Notes under the pieces: model-generated
What the model saw: the letters and a program-made list of their open reading frames with translations, nothing else
What the model was told of the DNA's origin: nothing
The model's database searches: none
Source of the DNA: Chloroflexota bacterium
GTDB lineage: Bacteria; Chloroflexota; Dehalococcoidia; CAUJGQ01
Length of the DNA stretch: 64,000 nt
Direction: 5' to 3'
NCBI GenBank assembly: GCA_963170165.1
Contig: CAUJGQ010000047.1
Coordinates: 1-64,000, forward strand
Part shown: piece after piece, positions 40,510 to 50,066 of the stretch
Position numbering within the stretch: the first letter of the stretch is position 1
Layout: each line of letters starts with the position of its first letter
Position numbers and translations under genes: made by a program

Positions 40510-40855
40510 CGCCCCACTCACCCAGGCCGGTTCACTTCGGAGCATCGGGGTTGCGGAGGTCCCGCCCCGGCCGGTGTGGCACGGCCGCGTCTCCCACGCT
40601 GCGTTCGCTTCTGCCGCCCTCACCAAGGCGGCAGTGCAGGCGCCGGTTGGGTGAACGAGCGGCGCGCCGTCGCGTTCCCCCTGCGCGGGAGGGATGGCCG
40701 GATGGGGGTGAAGGGGCTGCCGTCGCTCTGGCCGCATCGCGCTCCCGCCAAGGGCCAAGCGCGTAGCGGGCTTGGGCTGCCGTGGCCATCCTGCGATACT
40801 GGCGCGGACGGGCGGTACTGCGGCGTCCGCCGATATCACCAAGGGAGGGCCGCCC

Positions 40856-42229
40856 ATGACCGCCACCGGCATTCACTGGGACACCATCCGAGACGAAGCC
40901 GTCACCTACCTGGGCGACCTGCTACGCATCGACACCACCAATCCACCCGGCAACGAGCGCGCCGCCGCCGAGTACCTGGCAGAGGTGCTGCGCCGCGAGG
41001 GCATCGAGCCGCAGTTGTTCGAGCCGGAGCCGGAGCGCGTCTCGCTGGTGGCGCGGCTGGCGGGCACGGGCGAACGCGGTCCGCTGCTGTTGCAGGGGCA
41101 TACCGACGTCGTCCCCGCCAATCCGGATGAATGGAGCCGGCCGCCCTTTTCCGGCGAAATCGCTGATGGCTGCGTTTGGGGCCGCGGGGCGCTGGACATG
41201 AAGGGCACCGTCGTCATGCAACTGATGGCGCTGCTGCTGGTCAAGCGTTTGGGGCTGCGCCCGCGCGGAGACATCATCTTTGCCGCCGTGGCGGACGAGG
41301 AGGCGGGCGGCTTTGTCGGAGCAGGCTGGCTGGTAGACCATCATCCGGATCTGGTACGCGCCGAAGTGGCGCTGGGCGAGGTGGGCGGCTTCACCGTCTT
41401 CATTGGTGACCGCCGCTTCTATCCGATCCAGGTGGCGGAGAAGATCGGCAACAGCCTGAACGTCACCGTGCGCGGTGCCTCCGGTCACGGGAGCCAGCCC
41501 ATCCGTGACGGAGCTATGGCGAAGGCGGGTGAGGTGCTGCGGCGGTTGACCGACAACCGCCTTGGTCACCACGTCCATCCTGCTGCCGAGGCGTTCGTAC
41601 GCGGCCTGGCGCAGGCGCAGCCGGAGCTGCTGGGGCTGCTGGACGAACGCCGCGCCGCCGCCGTGCTGGCGGAGATGGGCGCCGACGCCCGCCACTTCGA
41701 GGCGATGCTACACAACACGGCCAGTCCCACCATCATCAGCGGCGGCAACAAGGGCAACGTCATCCCCGGCAGTGTCGAGATCACCGTCGATGGTCGCATC
41801 ATCCCCGGTCAGACGCCGGAGTCGTTCTTGGCCGAGGTGCGCGCACTGCTGGGCGAGGAGGCCGAGGTCGTGGCGCGACGGACCATCGCCGGCGATAGCG
41901 CCACCGCCGAACAGCAGGCGCAGCGCGCGGTGCAGGCGGCCGGCATCCCGCCCACCACCGAGGCGCCGGTGAACGAGTTCTTTGCCCAGTTCCAGCCGAT
42001 CATCGACGAGCTGGACCCCGGCGCGCTGGTCGTGCCGTACCTGATGCCGGCCGTCACCGACGCCCGCTGGTTCGCCCGCCTGGGCACGCCCACCTACGGC
42101 TTCGGCCCGGTGAAGCTGACGCCGGATCTGCCCTTCTGGACCCTGTTCCACAGCGCCGACGAGCGCATCCCCATCGACGGCCTGCTGTCCGGCACACGCG
42201 CCATCTTCCGCGTGCTGGAGCGGTGGTAG
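40856..42229 (+). CDS. M20-family metallopeptidase/deacylase
   Basis: LLLQGHTDVVPA; WGRGALDMKGTVV; FAAVADEEAGG; internal ATG with GGGAGGG upstream. Confidence 0.9.
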   Translation: MTATGIHWDTIRDEAVTYLGDLLRIDTTNPPGNERAAAEYLAEVLRREGIEPQLFEPEPERVSLVARLAGTGERGPLLLQGHTDVVPANPDEWSRPPFSGEIADGCVWGRGALDMKGTVVMQLMALLLVKRLGLRPRGDIIFAAVADEEAGGFVGAGWLVDHHPDLVRAEVALGEVGGFTVFIGDRRFYPIQVAEKIGNSLNVTVRGASGHGSQPIRDGAMAKAGEVLRRLTDNRLGHHVHPAAEAFVRGLAQAQPELLGLLDERRAAAVLAEMGADARHFEAMLHNTASPTIISGGNKGNVIPGSVEITVDGRIIPGQTPESFLAEVRALLGEEAEVVARRTIAGDSATAEQQAQRAVQAAGIPPTTEAPVNEFFAQFQPIIDELDPGALVVPYLMPAVTDARWFARLGTPTYGFGPVKLTPDLPFWTLFHSADERIPIDGLLSGTRAIFRVLERW

Positions 42230-42285
42230 ATGCCACAGGGTGAGCGGGTAGCCTGCGGTGTCACTGCTATCTGAACGTTGCCGTC

Positions 42286-43470
42286 TCAGATCACGCCGTC
42301 TATCCGCAATCGCTCGATCTGCTCCCACGTGTAGCCGAGGGCGAGCAGCGTCGCTTCGGTGTGCTGGCCCAGTTCGGGGGCAGGGCGCACCGGATCGGGC
42401 GGTGTGCCGGAGAGATGGATGGGAATACCGTACGTACGGAGCACGCCCAAGTTGGGATGGTCAACGGTGGTGAGGTAGCCATTTGCGAGCACCTGCGGGT
42501 CTTCGGCGATGGCGCGGTAATCGTTGACGGGGCCACAGGGGACATCGCAGGCCACCAGCCGTGCCAGCCACTCGGCGGCGGGGCGCTGGGCAAAGCGCTC
42601 CTCCAGCAGCGTCTCTAACTCGGCAGCGTTGCGGTCACGATCCCACGGGCCGGCAAAGCGGGCGTCTGCCTCCAGGTCAGGAAGATCGAGCGCACGGCAC
42701 AGCCCCGGCCACATCTTCGGATCCACAGCGGCGATCGCTACCCAGCCGTCACTGGCCTGGTAGTGGCTGTACGTGGGGCTGCGCCGCCAACGCGCCCGCC
42801 CCTGACGGCCAGAGTACAAGTAGCGGGTGATCTGCCGCCCCTGGAGCGCCAGCATCGAGCCAAGCAGCGAGACTTCGATGTGCTGCCCCTCGCCGTTCTT
42901 CTCCCGCGCCAGCAGCGCCGCCGTGATGCCGTAGGCAAACAGCATTGCGCTGACCTGATCGGCCATCCCCGGCAGCCCGGGCTGCGGATCGCGGCCGGAT
43001 TGCGGCCCGCCTGCCTGCTCCACCATCAGGCCGCTCACCGCCTGGGCGATATGGTCGTAACCCGGCCGGCGGGCGTCGGGGCCGGCCGGTCCGAAAGCGG
43101 AGGCGGAGGCATACACCAGCCGCGGCAGGCGGGCATGCACGGCAGGGTAGCCGAAGCCGAGACGATCCATCACGCCGGGGCGAAAGTTCTCGACCAGCAC
43201 ATCGGACTGCGCCAGCAGCGCCCACACGATCTCCTGGGCCTCGGGACGGCGCAGATCAAGAGTGATGGAGCGCTTGCCACGGTTGTAGGACTCGAAGTAG
43301 GGGGAGAAGCCGTCCGGCAGCCCCTCCATCCGCCGGCCGATCTCGCCGTCGCCCCGCTCCTCGACCTTGGTGACCTCCGCGCCGAGGTCGGCCAGCAGCG
43401 TCGTGGCGAAGGGCCCTTGCTGGTAGCGGGTGAAGTCCAGCACACGGATGCCGTCCAGCGGTCCAGCCAT
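42286..43470 (-). CDS. CaiB/BaiF family (class III) CoA-transferase
   Basis: GPLDGIRVLDFTRYQQGPFATTLLADLGAEVTKVEE; VENFRPGVMDRLGFGY. Confidence 0.92.
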   Translation of the reverse strand: MAGPLDGIRVLDFTRYQQGPFATTLLADLGAEVTKVEERGDGEIGRRMEGLPDGFSPYFESYNRGKRSITLDLRRPEAQEIVWALLAQSDVLVENFRPGVMDRLGFGYPAVHARLPRLVYASASAFGPAGPDARRPGYDHIAQAVSGLMVEQAGGPQSGRDPQPGLPGMADQVSAMLFAYGITAALLAREKNGEGQHIEVSLLGSMLALQGRQITRYLYSGRQGRARWRRSPTYSHYQASDGWVAIAAVDPKMWPGLCRALDLPDLEADARFAGPWDRDRNAAELETLLEERFAQRPAAEWLARLVACDVPCGPVNDYRAIAEDPQVLANGYLTTVDHPNLGVLRTYGIPIHLSGTPPDPVRPAPELGQHTEATLLALGYTWEQIERLRIDGVI

Positions 43471-43474
43471 GGTC

Positions 43475-44266
43475 TTACCGTCCCTGCCACACTGGCTCGC
43501 GCCGCTCCTTGAAGGCGGCGGCGCCCTCCAGCACGTCCTCGGTTTCTAGCATGGCGTTGTAGAACTGCCCTTCCAGCCGCATCCCCTCGCGGAAGGTCAT
43601 ATCGAGGCCACCGCGGTAGGCGGCCTCCTTGGTGGCGCGCACCGCCAGCGGGCCGTTCTTGCAGATCCGCTCGGCCCAGTCGAAGGCCGTTGTGAGTAGT
43701 TCCGGCTGCGGCACGACCTTGTTGACGAGGCCGATACGCTCGCACTCGCCGGCGCTGATGTGGTCGCCGAGCAGCAGCAACTCCAGCGCCTTGGCGAAGG
43801 GCACGTAGCGCGTCAGCCGCTGCGTCTGCCCGCCGCCGCCGAGCAGATTGCGCTTAACAGCCATGCTGCCCAGCCGCGCCGTATCGGCAGCAATACGCAG
43901 ATCGCAGGCCAGTGCCAGAGCGAAGCCGCCGGCCAGCGCGTAGCCATTGATCGCGCCGATCACCGGCTTCCAGATACCCTCAGGCGTGTAGTGCACCTCG
44001 CGCGGTGGCACGACCTCGCCCTGTGCTTTCCTGGCACGATGGTACTCCGGCGAGCCGGGGGCGCCGGCCAGCAGGTCTCGCCCCGAGCAGAAGGCACGGT
44101 CGCCAACGCCGGTGATGATCGCCACCCAGATGCCGTTGTCGTCGCGCACCCGCCGCCAGTACTCGGACAGCTGGTCCATCATCTGCGCGTCGAGCGCGTT
44201 CATCTTCTCCGGGCGGTTGAGGGTGAGCAGCGCCACCCGTCCGCGCATCTCGAAGTCCACCGGCAT
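43475..44266 (-). CDS. Enoyl-CoA hydratase/isomerase
   Basis: VALLTLNRPEKMNALDAQMM; VGDRAFCSGRDL; VIGAINGYALAGGFALALACDLRIAADTARLG; ATG at 44266. Confidence 0.92.
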   Translation of the reverse strand: MPVDFEMRGRVALLTLNRPEKMNALDAQMMDQLSEYWRRVRDDNGIWVAIITGVGDRAFCSGRDLLAGAPGSPEYHRARKAQGEVVPPREVHYTPEGIWKPVIGAINGYALAGGFALALACDLRIAADTARLGSMAVKRNLLGGGGQTQRLTRYVPFAKALELLLLGDHISAGECERIGLVNKVVPQPELLTTAFDWAERICKNGPLAVRATKEAAYRGGLDMTFREGMRLEGQFYNAMLETEDVLEGAAAFKERREPVWQGR

Positions 44267-44368
44267 GTCTGATCTCTCCTCGCTGACCGCGGCACGCTCA
44301 GCCATGCCGCGCTGCCCGTGGTGTAGGATAGGCTGCCAGTGGCACAGGGGGAACAGCGTGGGGGAACG

Positions 44369-45157
44369 ATGCGCATCAGCGGCAGCGTGGCGATGGTGAC
44401 GGGGGCGTCGCGCGGCATCGGCAAGGAGACGGCAAGAGCGCTGGCAGCGGGCGGCGCCGCGGTGGCGCTGGTAGCGCGCAACCAGGAGCACCTGGAGTCG
44501 CTGGTTGCAGAGCTGCGCCCGGGCCGCGCCTGTGCGATCCCCGCTGACCTGACCGATACCCGCCAGTGCCGCATCGCTTTCGAGACCGCCATCAATCGCT
44601 TCGGCCGGGTGGATATCCTTGTCAACAACGCGGGGATGGCGGATGGCGGTGACCTGCTGACACAGCCGGTGGAGGATCTGGCGCGGATCGTCGATGTCAA
44701 CTTCCGCGCACCGGTGGTGCTCACCCGCCTGGCGGCTGAGCGAATGGCTGCGCAGGGCGGCGGCCACATCGTCAACGTCTCTTCGCTGGCAGGGGTGACG
44801 GGCATTCCCGGAGCCGCAACGTACGCCGGCACGAAAGCAGCGCTTCGGCTATTCACCAGCTCACTACGCGTGGAACTGAACGAGCAAGGAATCTATCTCA
44901 CTGATGTCGTGCTCGGCTTTGTCAAGACCGGCATGCTGGAGCAGGTGGAAAACAGCTCGCGCGTCGGTACGCTGTTCAACCGCGCCCGCCGCTTGCGGCT
45001 GATGCACGACACACCGGCGCCGGTGGTGGCCCGGGCCATCGTCGATGCCATTGAGGCGCGGCAGACGGTGGTGGTGATCCCCGGCTACGCCCGGCTGCTG
45101 TATCTGCCGCTCCAGGGGCTCTCGCGCCGGTTCGTGCAGTGGCTCACGCCAAGCTGA
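44369..45157 (+). CDS. Short-chain dehydrogenase/reductase
   Basis: VAMVTGASRGIGKETARALA; VDILVNNAGMA; HIVNVSSLAG...YAGTKAAL. Confidence 0.92.
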   Translation: MRISGSVAMVTGASRGIGKETARALAAGGAAVALVARNQEHLESLVAELRPGRACAIPADLTDTRQCRIAFETAINRFGRVDILVNNAGMADGGDLLTQPVEDLARIVDVNFRAPVVLTRLAAERMAAQGGGHIVNVSSLAGVTGIPGAATYAGTKAALRLFTSSLRVELNEQGIYLTDVVLGFVKTGMLEQVENSSRVGTLFNRARRLRLMHDTPAPVVARAIVDAIEARQTVVVIPGYARLLYLPLQGLSRRFVQWLTPS

Positions 45158-46628
45158 CCCACCGCCCGCGCACCTTCCACCACACCGCCACCACGATGGA
45201 TGGCAGGAACAGTGTCAGCATCACGGCCAGCGGCATATGGTCGGTGGGCCGCATGCCCCAGAACAGCCCGCGGAAGTTGATGGGAATATAGGCCAGCAGT
45301 CCGGCACTGGTAGCTGTTGCTGCAAGCAGCGCCGGCAGGCGCCGGGGGAGCAGCGCCGCTGCCGGCAGCAACCAGAGCGCGTACCACGGCCACAGCCACC
45401 AGCTCAGCGTACACAGCTCCAGCGCCAGCACCCAGAACGCCGCATGCGCCAATCGTTCCATCCCGCAGCCGGCCGCGCCTGCCAGGCGAACCTGACACCA
45501 CAGCAGCGCCGCGTACCCCAGTACGAAGGTCGCGGTGAGCAACACGACGACCGGCAACTGCGCCCCTTGCCAGCCAAGCGCGTGCTTCAGCCCCTGGCGC
45601 AGCAGCCAGCCGGGGGAGGAGATCATGCCTCCGGAAGCGCCGCGTACCGCATCGAAGGTGGCGAGACCATCCCAGAAGAGCATATACAGTGCCACAACCA
45701 GGACGGCTGACAGGGAAATACCGGTCAGCACCGGGCGCAGCGCTGCACGGCCATCCCGGGCCAGCGCCTCTGCCAGCAGCACCGGGCCAAGCAGCACGAC
45801 GACGTACTTGGTCAGCACCCCCAGCGCCAGTGCCGGGAAGGCGAGCGTCCAGCGCCGGCGCACCGCCAGGTAGAGCGCCAGAGCCGTCCACCACAGCATG
45901 AGCAGGTCGTTATGGGCATTGGCCGCTGCTTCGTATAACGCCTGCGGGTTCCATGCCACCAGCACCGCGCCGATCAGGGCCGCCTCGGGCCGGACGCGGC
46001 GCAGCGTCAGGTACGTCAGCGCGGCGGTTCCGGCCAGGCAAGTGATCATCAGCAGCTTGTAGCTGATCACCTGCACCGCGAAGCTATCCCCGGCGCTTCG
46101 GCCAATCAACCCGGCCGGCAGATTGAACGCAGGACCATAACGAGAAGGCTCGTCACCCCAGGAGGTGATTACCCAGGCGAGCGGGTCATCAGCGTAAGCG
46201 TTGGGCGGCACGCGCAGCGGGTTGTCGCCGTAGACGGCGAGAATCCGGCCCTCCATCAGGTAGTGATAGACGTCGTTGGAGGAGGCGGGGAGCGTGAACA
46301 GCAGCGTGCCGGCGAACAGCACCGGCAGTGCCAGCAATGCCCGCCGCGCTCCCGGGGTCAGCGGCCCGCGCGCCAGCCACAGCGCCGCCGCGTAGCCGCC
46401 GATCCACACGGCGCACACCAGCGCCAGCCGGGCCACCCCAATGGCATTCGCACCCAGCAGCGCAGCCAGCGGCTCGAAGGTGTGGAGAGCGGCACGCTTG
46501 GACGGCGAGAACAGCCACAGCGGCGGCAGCAGTGCGAGCAGCACCGCCACCTCCACTGCCGCGCCGGCCAGCAGCACGACGCCCACGCCCCGCGGCCGGA
46601 TGGCGGCAGGAGGCGCGTCCGCGCTCAA
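45144..46628 (-). CDS. GT-C-type membrane glycosyltransferase (mannosyltransferase-like)
   Basis: About 12 hydrophobic segments; 'SSNDVYHYLMEGRILAVYGDNPLRVPP' acidic loop and 'WNPQALYEAAANAHNDLLMLWW'. Confidence 0.72.
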   Translation of the reverse strand: MSADAPPAAIRPRGVGVVLLAGAAVEVAVLLALLPPLWLFSPSKRAALHTFEPLAALLGANAIGVARLALVCAVWIGGYAAALWLARGPLTPGARRALLALPVLFAGTLLFTLPASSNDVYHYLMEGRILAVYGDNPLRVPPNAYADDPLAWVITSWGDEPSRYGPAFNLPAGLIGRSAGDSFAVQVISYKLLMITCLAGTAALTYLTLRRVRPEAALIGAVLVAWNPQALYEAAANAHNDLLMLWWTALALYLAVRRRWTLAFPALALGVLTKYVVVLLGPVLLAEALARDGRAALRPVLTGISLSAVLVVALYMLFWDGLATFDAVRGASGGMISSPGWLLRQGLKHALGWQGAQLPVVVLLTATFVLGYAALLWCQVRLAGAAGCGMERLAHAAFWVLALELCTLSWWLWPWYALWLLPAAALLPRRLPALLAATATSAGLLAYIPINFRGLFWGMRPTDHMPLAVMLTLFLPSIVVAVWWKVRGRWVSLA

Positions 46629-47809
46629 ATCACCTTCGCCTCACGCAGCGCCGCGATCTGCTCCCAGTCATACCCCAGGTTCAGCAGGATCTCCTCGGTG
46701 TGCTGGCCCAGCTCGGGCGCGGGCATCGTGATCGAGGCCGGTGTCTCCGACAGCCGCACCGGCGAGCCGACCACCCGCAGCGAGCCGAGGTTGGGATGGT
46801 CGACGGTAGTGATATAGCCATTCTCGAGTGCTTGCGGGTCGCTGCCCATCTCAATGTAGTCCTGCACGGGCCCGCAGGGGACATCGCCGGCAATCAGCCG
46901 CTCCAGCCAGGCAGCGCGCGTATCGCCGGCGAAAGCGGCGGATAGCTCCACCTCCAGCGCGTCGGCGTTAGCGTACCGGGCGAACGGCTCCGCGAAACGC
47001 GGGTCGGTGGCGAGATCCGGCCGCAGCACCGCCTGACACAGCCGCGGGAATACGGCCGGGTCGAGCACCCCCACCGCCAGCCATTTGCCGTCCTGGCAGC
47101 CGTAAGGCTTGAAGGTGGGGTTGCCGCGCGGGCGTGAACGCTGATGGACGCCGTTGCGCAGCGCCATGGTCACGTTCATCGCCTGGAGGGCGATCTGCGA
47201 GCCATACAGCGAGGCGTCCACTTGCTGACCAAAACCAAACCGCTCGCGGGCGATCAGCGCCATCGAGATGCCATAAGCGAAGTACATCGCCCCTACCTGG
47301 TCAGCCACGCCGGGCATGACCATGTGCGGCTCCCCTTCCGGCCCGCCTCCCTGCGTCACCATGATGCCGCCCATCGCCTGGCCGATGACATCGTAACTGG
47401 GGCGGGTCGCCAGCGGCCCCACCGGGCCAAAGCCGGAGGCGGAGGCGTAGATGATGCGCGGATTGACGGCCTTGACCGCCTCGTACCCCAATCCCAGACG
47501 GTCCATGACGCCGGGCCGGAAGTTGTGCGCCAGCACATCGACGTGCTCCACCAGCTTGAGCGCGATAGCGCGGCCCTCCGGTGTGCGGACATCGACGGTG
47601 ATGCTTTTCTTGTTGCGGTCGTGGGCCTCGAAGTAGGCGCAGAAGCCATCCGGCTGGCGGCCGAGGGCACGGCCCAGGTCGCCGGTGGTGCGCTCCTCCA
47701 GCTTGATGACCTCTGCGCCCATATCACCGAGCATGACCGTGGCCCACGGTCCCTGCTGCCAGCGGGTGAAGTCCAGCACCCGAATGCCGTCGAGCGGGCC
47801 CATCGTCAC
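46625..47809 (-). CDS. CaiB/BaiF family (class III) CoA-transferase
   Basis: MGPLDGIRVLDFTRWQQGPWATVMLGDMGAEVIKLEE; HNFRPGVMDRLGLGY; paralog of 42286..43470, both 394 aa. Confidence 0.92.
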   Translation of the reverse strand: MTMGPLDGIRVLDFTRWQQGPWATVMLGDMGAEVIKLEERTTGDLGRALGRQPDGFCAYFEAHDRNKKSITVDVRTPEGRAIALKLVEHVDVLAHNFRPGVMDRLGLGYEAVKAVNPRIIYASASGFGPVGPLATRPSYDVIGQAMGGIMVTQGGGPEGEPHMVMPGVADQVGAMYFAYGISMALIARERFGFGQQVDASLYGSQIALQAMNVTMALRNGVHQRSRPRGNPTFKPYGCQDGKWLAVGVLDPAVFPRLCQAVLRPDLATDPRFAEPFARYANADALEVELSAAFAGDTRAAWLERLIAGDVPCGPVQDYIEMGSDPQALENGYITTVDHPNLGSLRVVGSPVRLSETPASITMPAPELGQHTEEILLNLGYDWEQIAALREAKVI

Positions 47810-47875
47810 GTACCTCCCGCCACACGAGTCTTTACCGGGAGTGTACGCAAGGCCGAAGGCAGGCCCAAGGGCTCA

Positions 47876-48115
47876 CTACGCCGGAGAGGCGGGCTCTTCT
47901 CGCACACCGATGTCGAGGCGCGGGCGCGTGGCGCCGCCAAAGGGCAGGCGGTGCTGGTGATGGGGAGAGTTGTGTTCCCACGAGGTATAGCGCATCGCGC
48001 CATCGCCAATGACCACGCGGTGCCGGTGCAGCCGTCCTGTCAGGCTGTACTCGGGCCGGATGTTGAGGTCCCATGCCTTGTGGCTGTGCAGGTGGTCAGC
48101 GGTGCGCGCGCTCAT
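47876..48115 (-). CDS. Small His-rich hypothetical protein
   Basis: 79-aa ORF MSARTADHLHSHKAWDLNIRPEYSLTGRLHRHRVVIGDGAMRYTSWEHNSPHHQHRLPFGG...; GGGAGG upstream of ATG. Confidence 0.45.
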   Translation of the reverse strand: MSARTADHLHSHKAWDLNIRPEYSLTGRLHRHRVVIGDGAMRYTSWEHNSPHHQHRLPFGGATRPRLDIGVREEPASPA

Positions 48116-48189
48116 GGTCGCTGCATCCTCCCTGCATCCAACCATCGGCACGGAAGGCGAATGGTTTCGACCAGACGGCCGGTATGTGC

Positions 48190-48834
48190 CTACTCCTGTG
48201 CTCGGCGCTCCTCGGCACTGCGCTCGCTGATCTCGCGCGCCTCCTGCTCCCACTGGGCGGCGAAGTCCGGGCTCTGCGGTGCCGGTGGCCGTGCTTCCAA
48301 CCGCCGTTCCAGCGCGGCGTAGCTAAACCCGCCCAGGTAGTGCAGCGGCCGCTCATCCGGGTCGTCGAGCAGCCAGACCTCCTGATACGCCTCCTCCTCC
48401 GCGGAGACGGCCAGCACCCGCCCCACGAACAACGTATGGTCGCCGATAGCGATAGCGTCTTGGAGTCCGCACTCAATCCAGCCGACGCAGCCTTCCAGCA
48501 GCGGCGCCTCTACCTTGCGCGCCTTGAAGGTGGGCAGGCGGCTGATGGCAAGCTTGTCGCCCTCACGGCCGGAAATCGAGCCGAAGTAGGCAGCGTGATT
48601 CAGCAGCCGTGGCGAGGGGATGTTGAGGGCAAACTCCTCGCTGAAGCGGATCATGTCGTGGGTGTGGCGGCTCGGGTGGACACACACGCCGACGAGTGGC
48701 GGAACGGCGCTGAGTGGTGTGGTCCAGGCCACCGGCGCGACATTCTCGGCGGCCCGCCATTTGCTGGTCACCAGTGCTAGCGGCCCCGGGATCAGCAGGC
48801 GGCGGGCATCATGCTCCGTGAGATTGAGGCGCAT
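48190..48834 (-). CDS. Flavin reductase-like (FMN-binding) domain protein
   Basis: PGPLALVTSKWRAAENVAPVAWTTPLSAVPPLVGVCVHPSRHTHDMIRFSEEFALNIPS; DHTLFVGRVLAV. Confidence 0.85.
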   Translation of the reverse strand: MRLNLTEHDARRLLIPGPLALVTSKWRAAENVAPVAWTTPLSAVPPLVGVCVHPSRHTHDMIRFSEEFALNIPSPRLLNHAAYFGSISGREGDKLAISRLPTFKARKVEAPLLEGCVGWIECGLQDAIAIGDHTLFVGRVLAVSAEEEAYQEVWLLDDPDERPLHYLGGFSYAALERRLEARPPAPQSPDFAAQWEQEAREISERSAEERRAQE

Positions 48835-48968
48835 AGCGGTGACTCCGGCACAGATTCCGCCATCAGTGTAGGCTTCGCACCACATCGGAGGCGACAGGCG
48901 CCAGCGCCGCGGCCGTGGTACGCTGTGCCCCGCCGTACGGCCTACACTGACGAGGAGGGGCCACCACC

Positions 48969-49856
48969 ATGACGCACCTGCTCGTTGATCCACTGCCAGA
49001 GCTCAACGACCCGGTGCTGATCACGGCCTTCGCTGGCTCGAATGACGCGGGTGAGGCCGCGACGGCCGCCGTCCGCTGGCTGGCCCGCCACCTGCCCGCG
49101 CGGCGCATCGGCGGCATCGACCCTGAGAGCTTTCATGTGTTCAGCGACACGCGCCCCACCGTGCGTGTTGCGAACGGTGAGCGGCGCATCTCCTGGCCGG
49201 GACACGACTTGCTGGTTGCCCTTGGCCAAAGCCGGCGGCGCGATCTGTTGCTGCTGATCGCGCGCGAGCCGGAACTGCGCTGGCGGAGCTACTGCGACGA
49301 GCTGATCAGCTTCGCCCAGCGGTCCCAGGCGAGCCTGCTCGTGTCACTCGGTGGATATCGGGCCGATACTCCGCACACCCGGCCGGTGCCTGTCTCCGGC
49401 TTCGCCACCAGCGGCGCCTGGTGGAACCTGCTCCACGATCAGGGCGTCAGCCCATCGGACTACCACGGCCCCAGCGGCGTCGTCGGCGCGCTCCATGACC
49501 GCTGCCGCGGGGCGGGGCTGGCCAGCTTCAGCCTGTGGAGCGCGGTGCCGATGTACCTGCCAAACACCGCTAACCCCAAAGCCGCGCTCGCCCTACTGCG
49601 TCAGCTAGATTCGCTGGCCGATCTGCATCTCGATCTGCGGCGGCTGGAAGCAGCGGCGGCCTACTTCGAGCGGCAGGTGGATGAGGCGATCAAGCGGGAC
49701 CGGCGCGCCGGCAGTTATGTCCGTGAGCTGGAGCGGCGAGCCGACGCCGCCGGAACAGCCGAAGATCATGAGGACAGTGAGCCGCTCCCCTCTGCCGCCG
49801 AAATCATCAAGGACCTGGAGGACTTCCTGCGCGGCGGTGCGTCCGGCAACCCGTAG
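48969..49856 (+). CDS. PAC2 family (proteasome assembly chaperone-like) protein
   Basis: LITAFAGSNDAGEAATAAVRWL; VSLGGYRADTPHTRPVPV; YHGPSGVVGALHDRC; YFERQVDEAI. Confidence 0.85.
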   Translation: MTHLLVDPLPELNDPVLITAFAGSNDAGEAATAAVRWLARHLPARRIGGIDPESFHVFSDTRPTVRVANGERRISWPGHDLLVALGQSRRRDLLLLIAREPELRWRSYCDELISFAQRSQASLLVSLGGYRADTPHTRPVPVSGFATSGAWWNLLHDQGVSPSDYHGPSGVVGALHDRCRGAGLASFSLWSAVPMYLPNTANPKAALALLRQLDSLADLHLDLRRLEAAAAYFERQVDEAIKRDRRAGSYVRELERRADAAGTAEDHEDSEPLPSAAEIIKDLEDFLRGGASGNP

Positions 49857-49869
49857 CGCTCGCGGAGGA

Positions 49870-49892
49870 CGCCGGCAAAAAAAAGGCCGGCG
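49870..49892. terminator. Perfect 7-bp hairpin with A8G loop in a convergent intergenic region
   Basis: CGCCGGC-AAAAAAAAG-GCCGGCG after the PAC2 stop (49856) and before the MEMO gene stop (50067). Confidence 0.35.
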
Positions 49893-50066
49893 ACTTTACG
49901 GATTCTCTCTTGCGAGACCTCCACGCCAGCAGCGATAGTCGGAGTGCGTCGGGGCGATGTCACTGTACTTCCACCCCACCCCGCCACCGGAGACCATCAA
50001 GCCGACGCAGAGCTGGCCGCCCGCAGGTCCGGGGAGGGACTGAGGGCGGCCAGCTTCTTTGTGCCG

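Noticed and set aside
40510-40855. 345-bp GC-rich intergenic block looking repetitive
   Set aside because: No clear unit repeat, ORF or inverted repeat could be supported by eye; needs genome-wide comparison.
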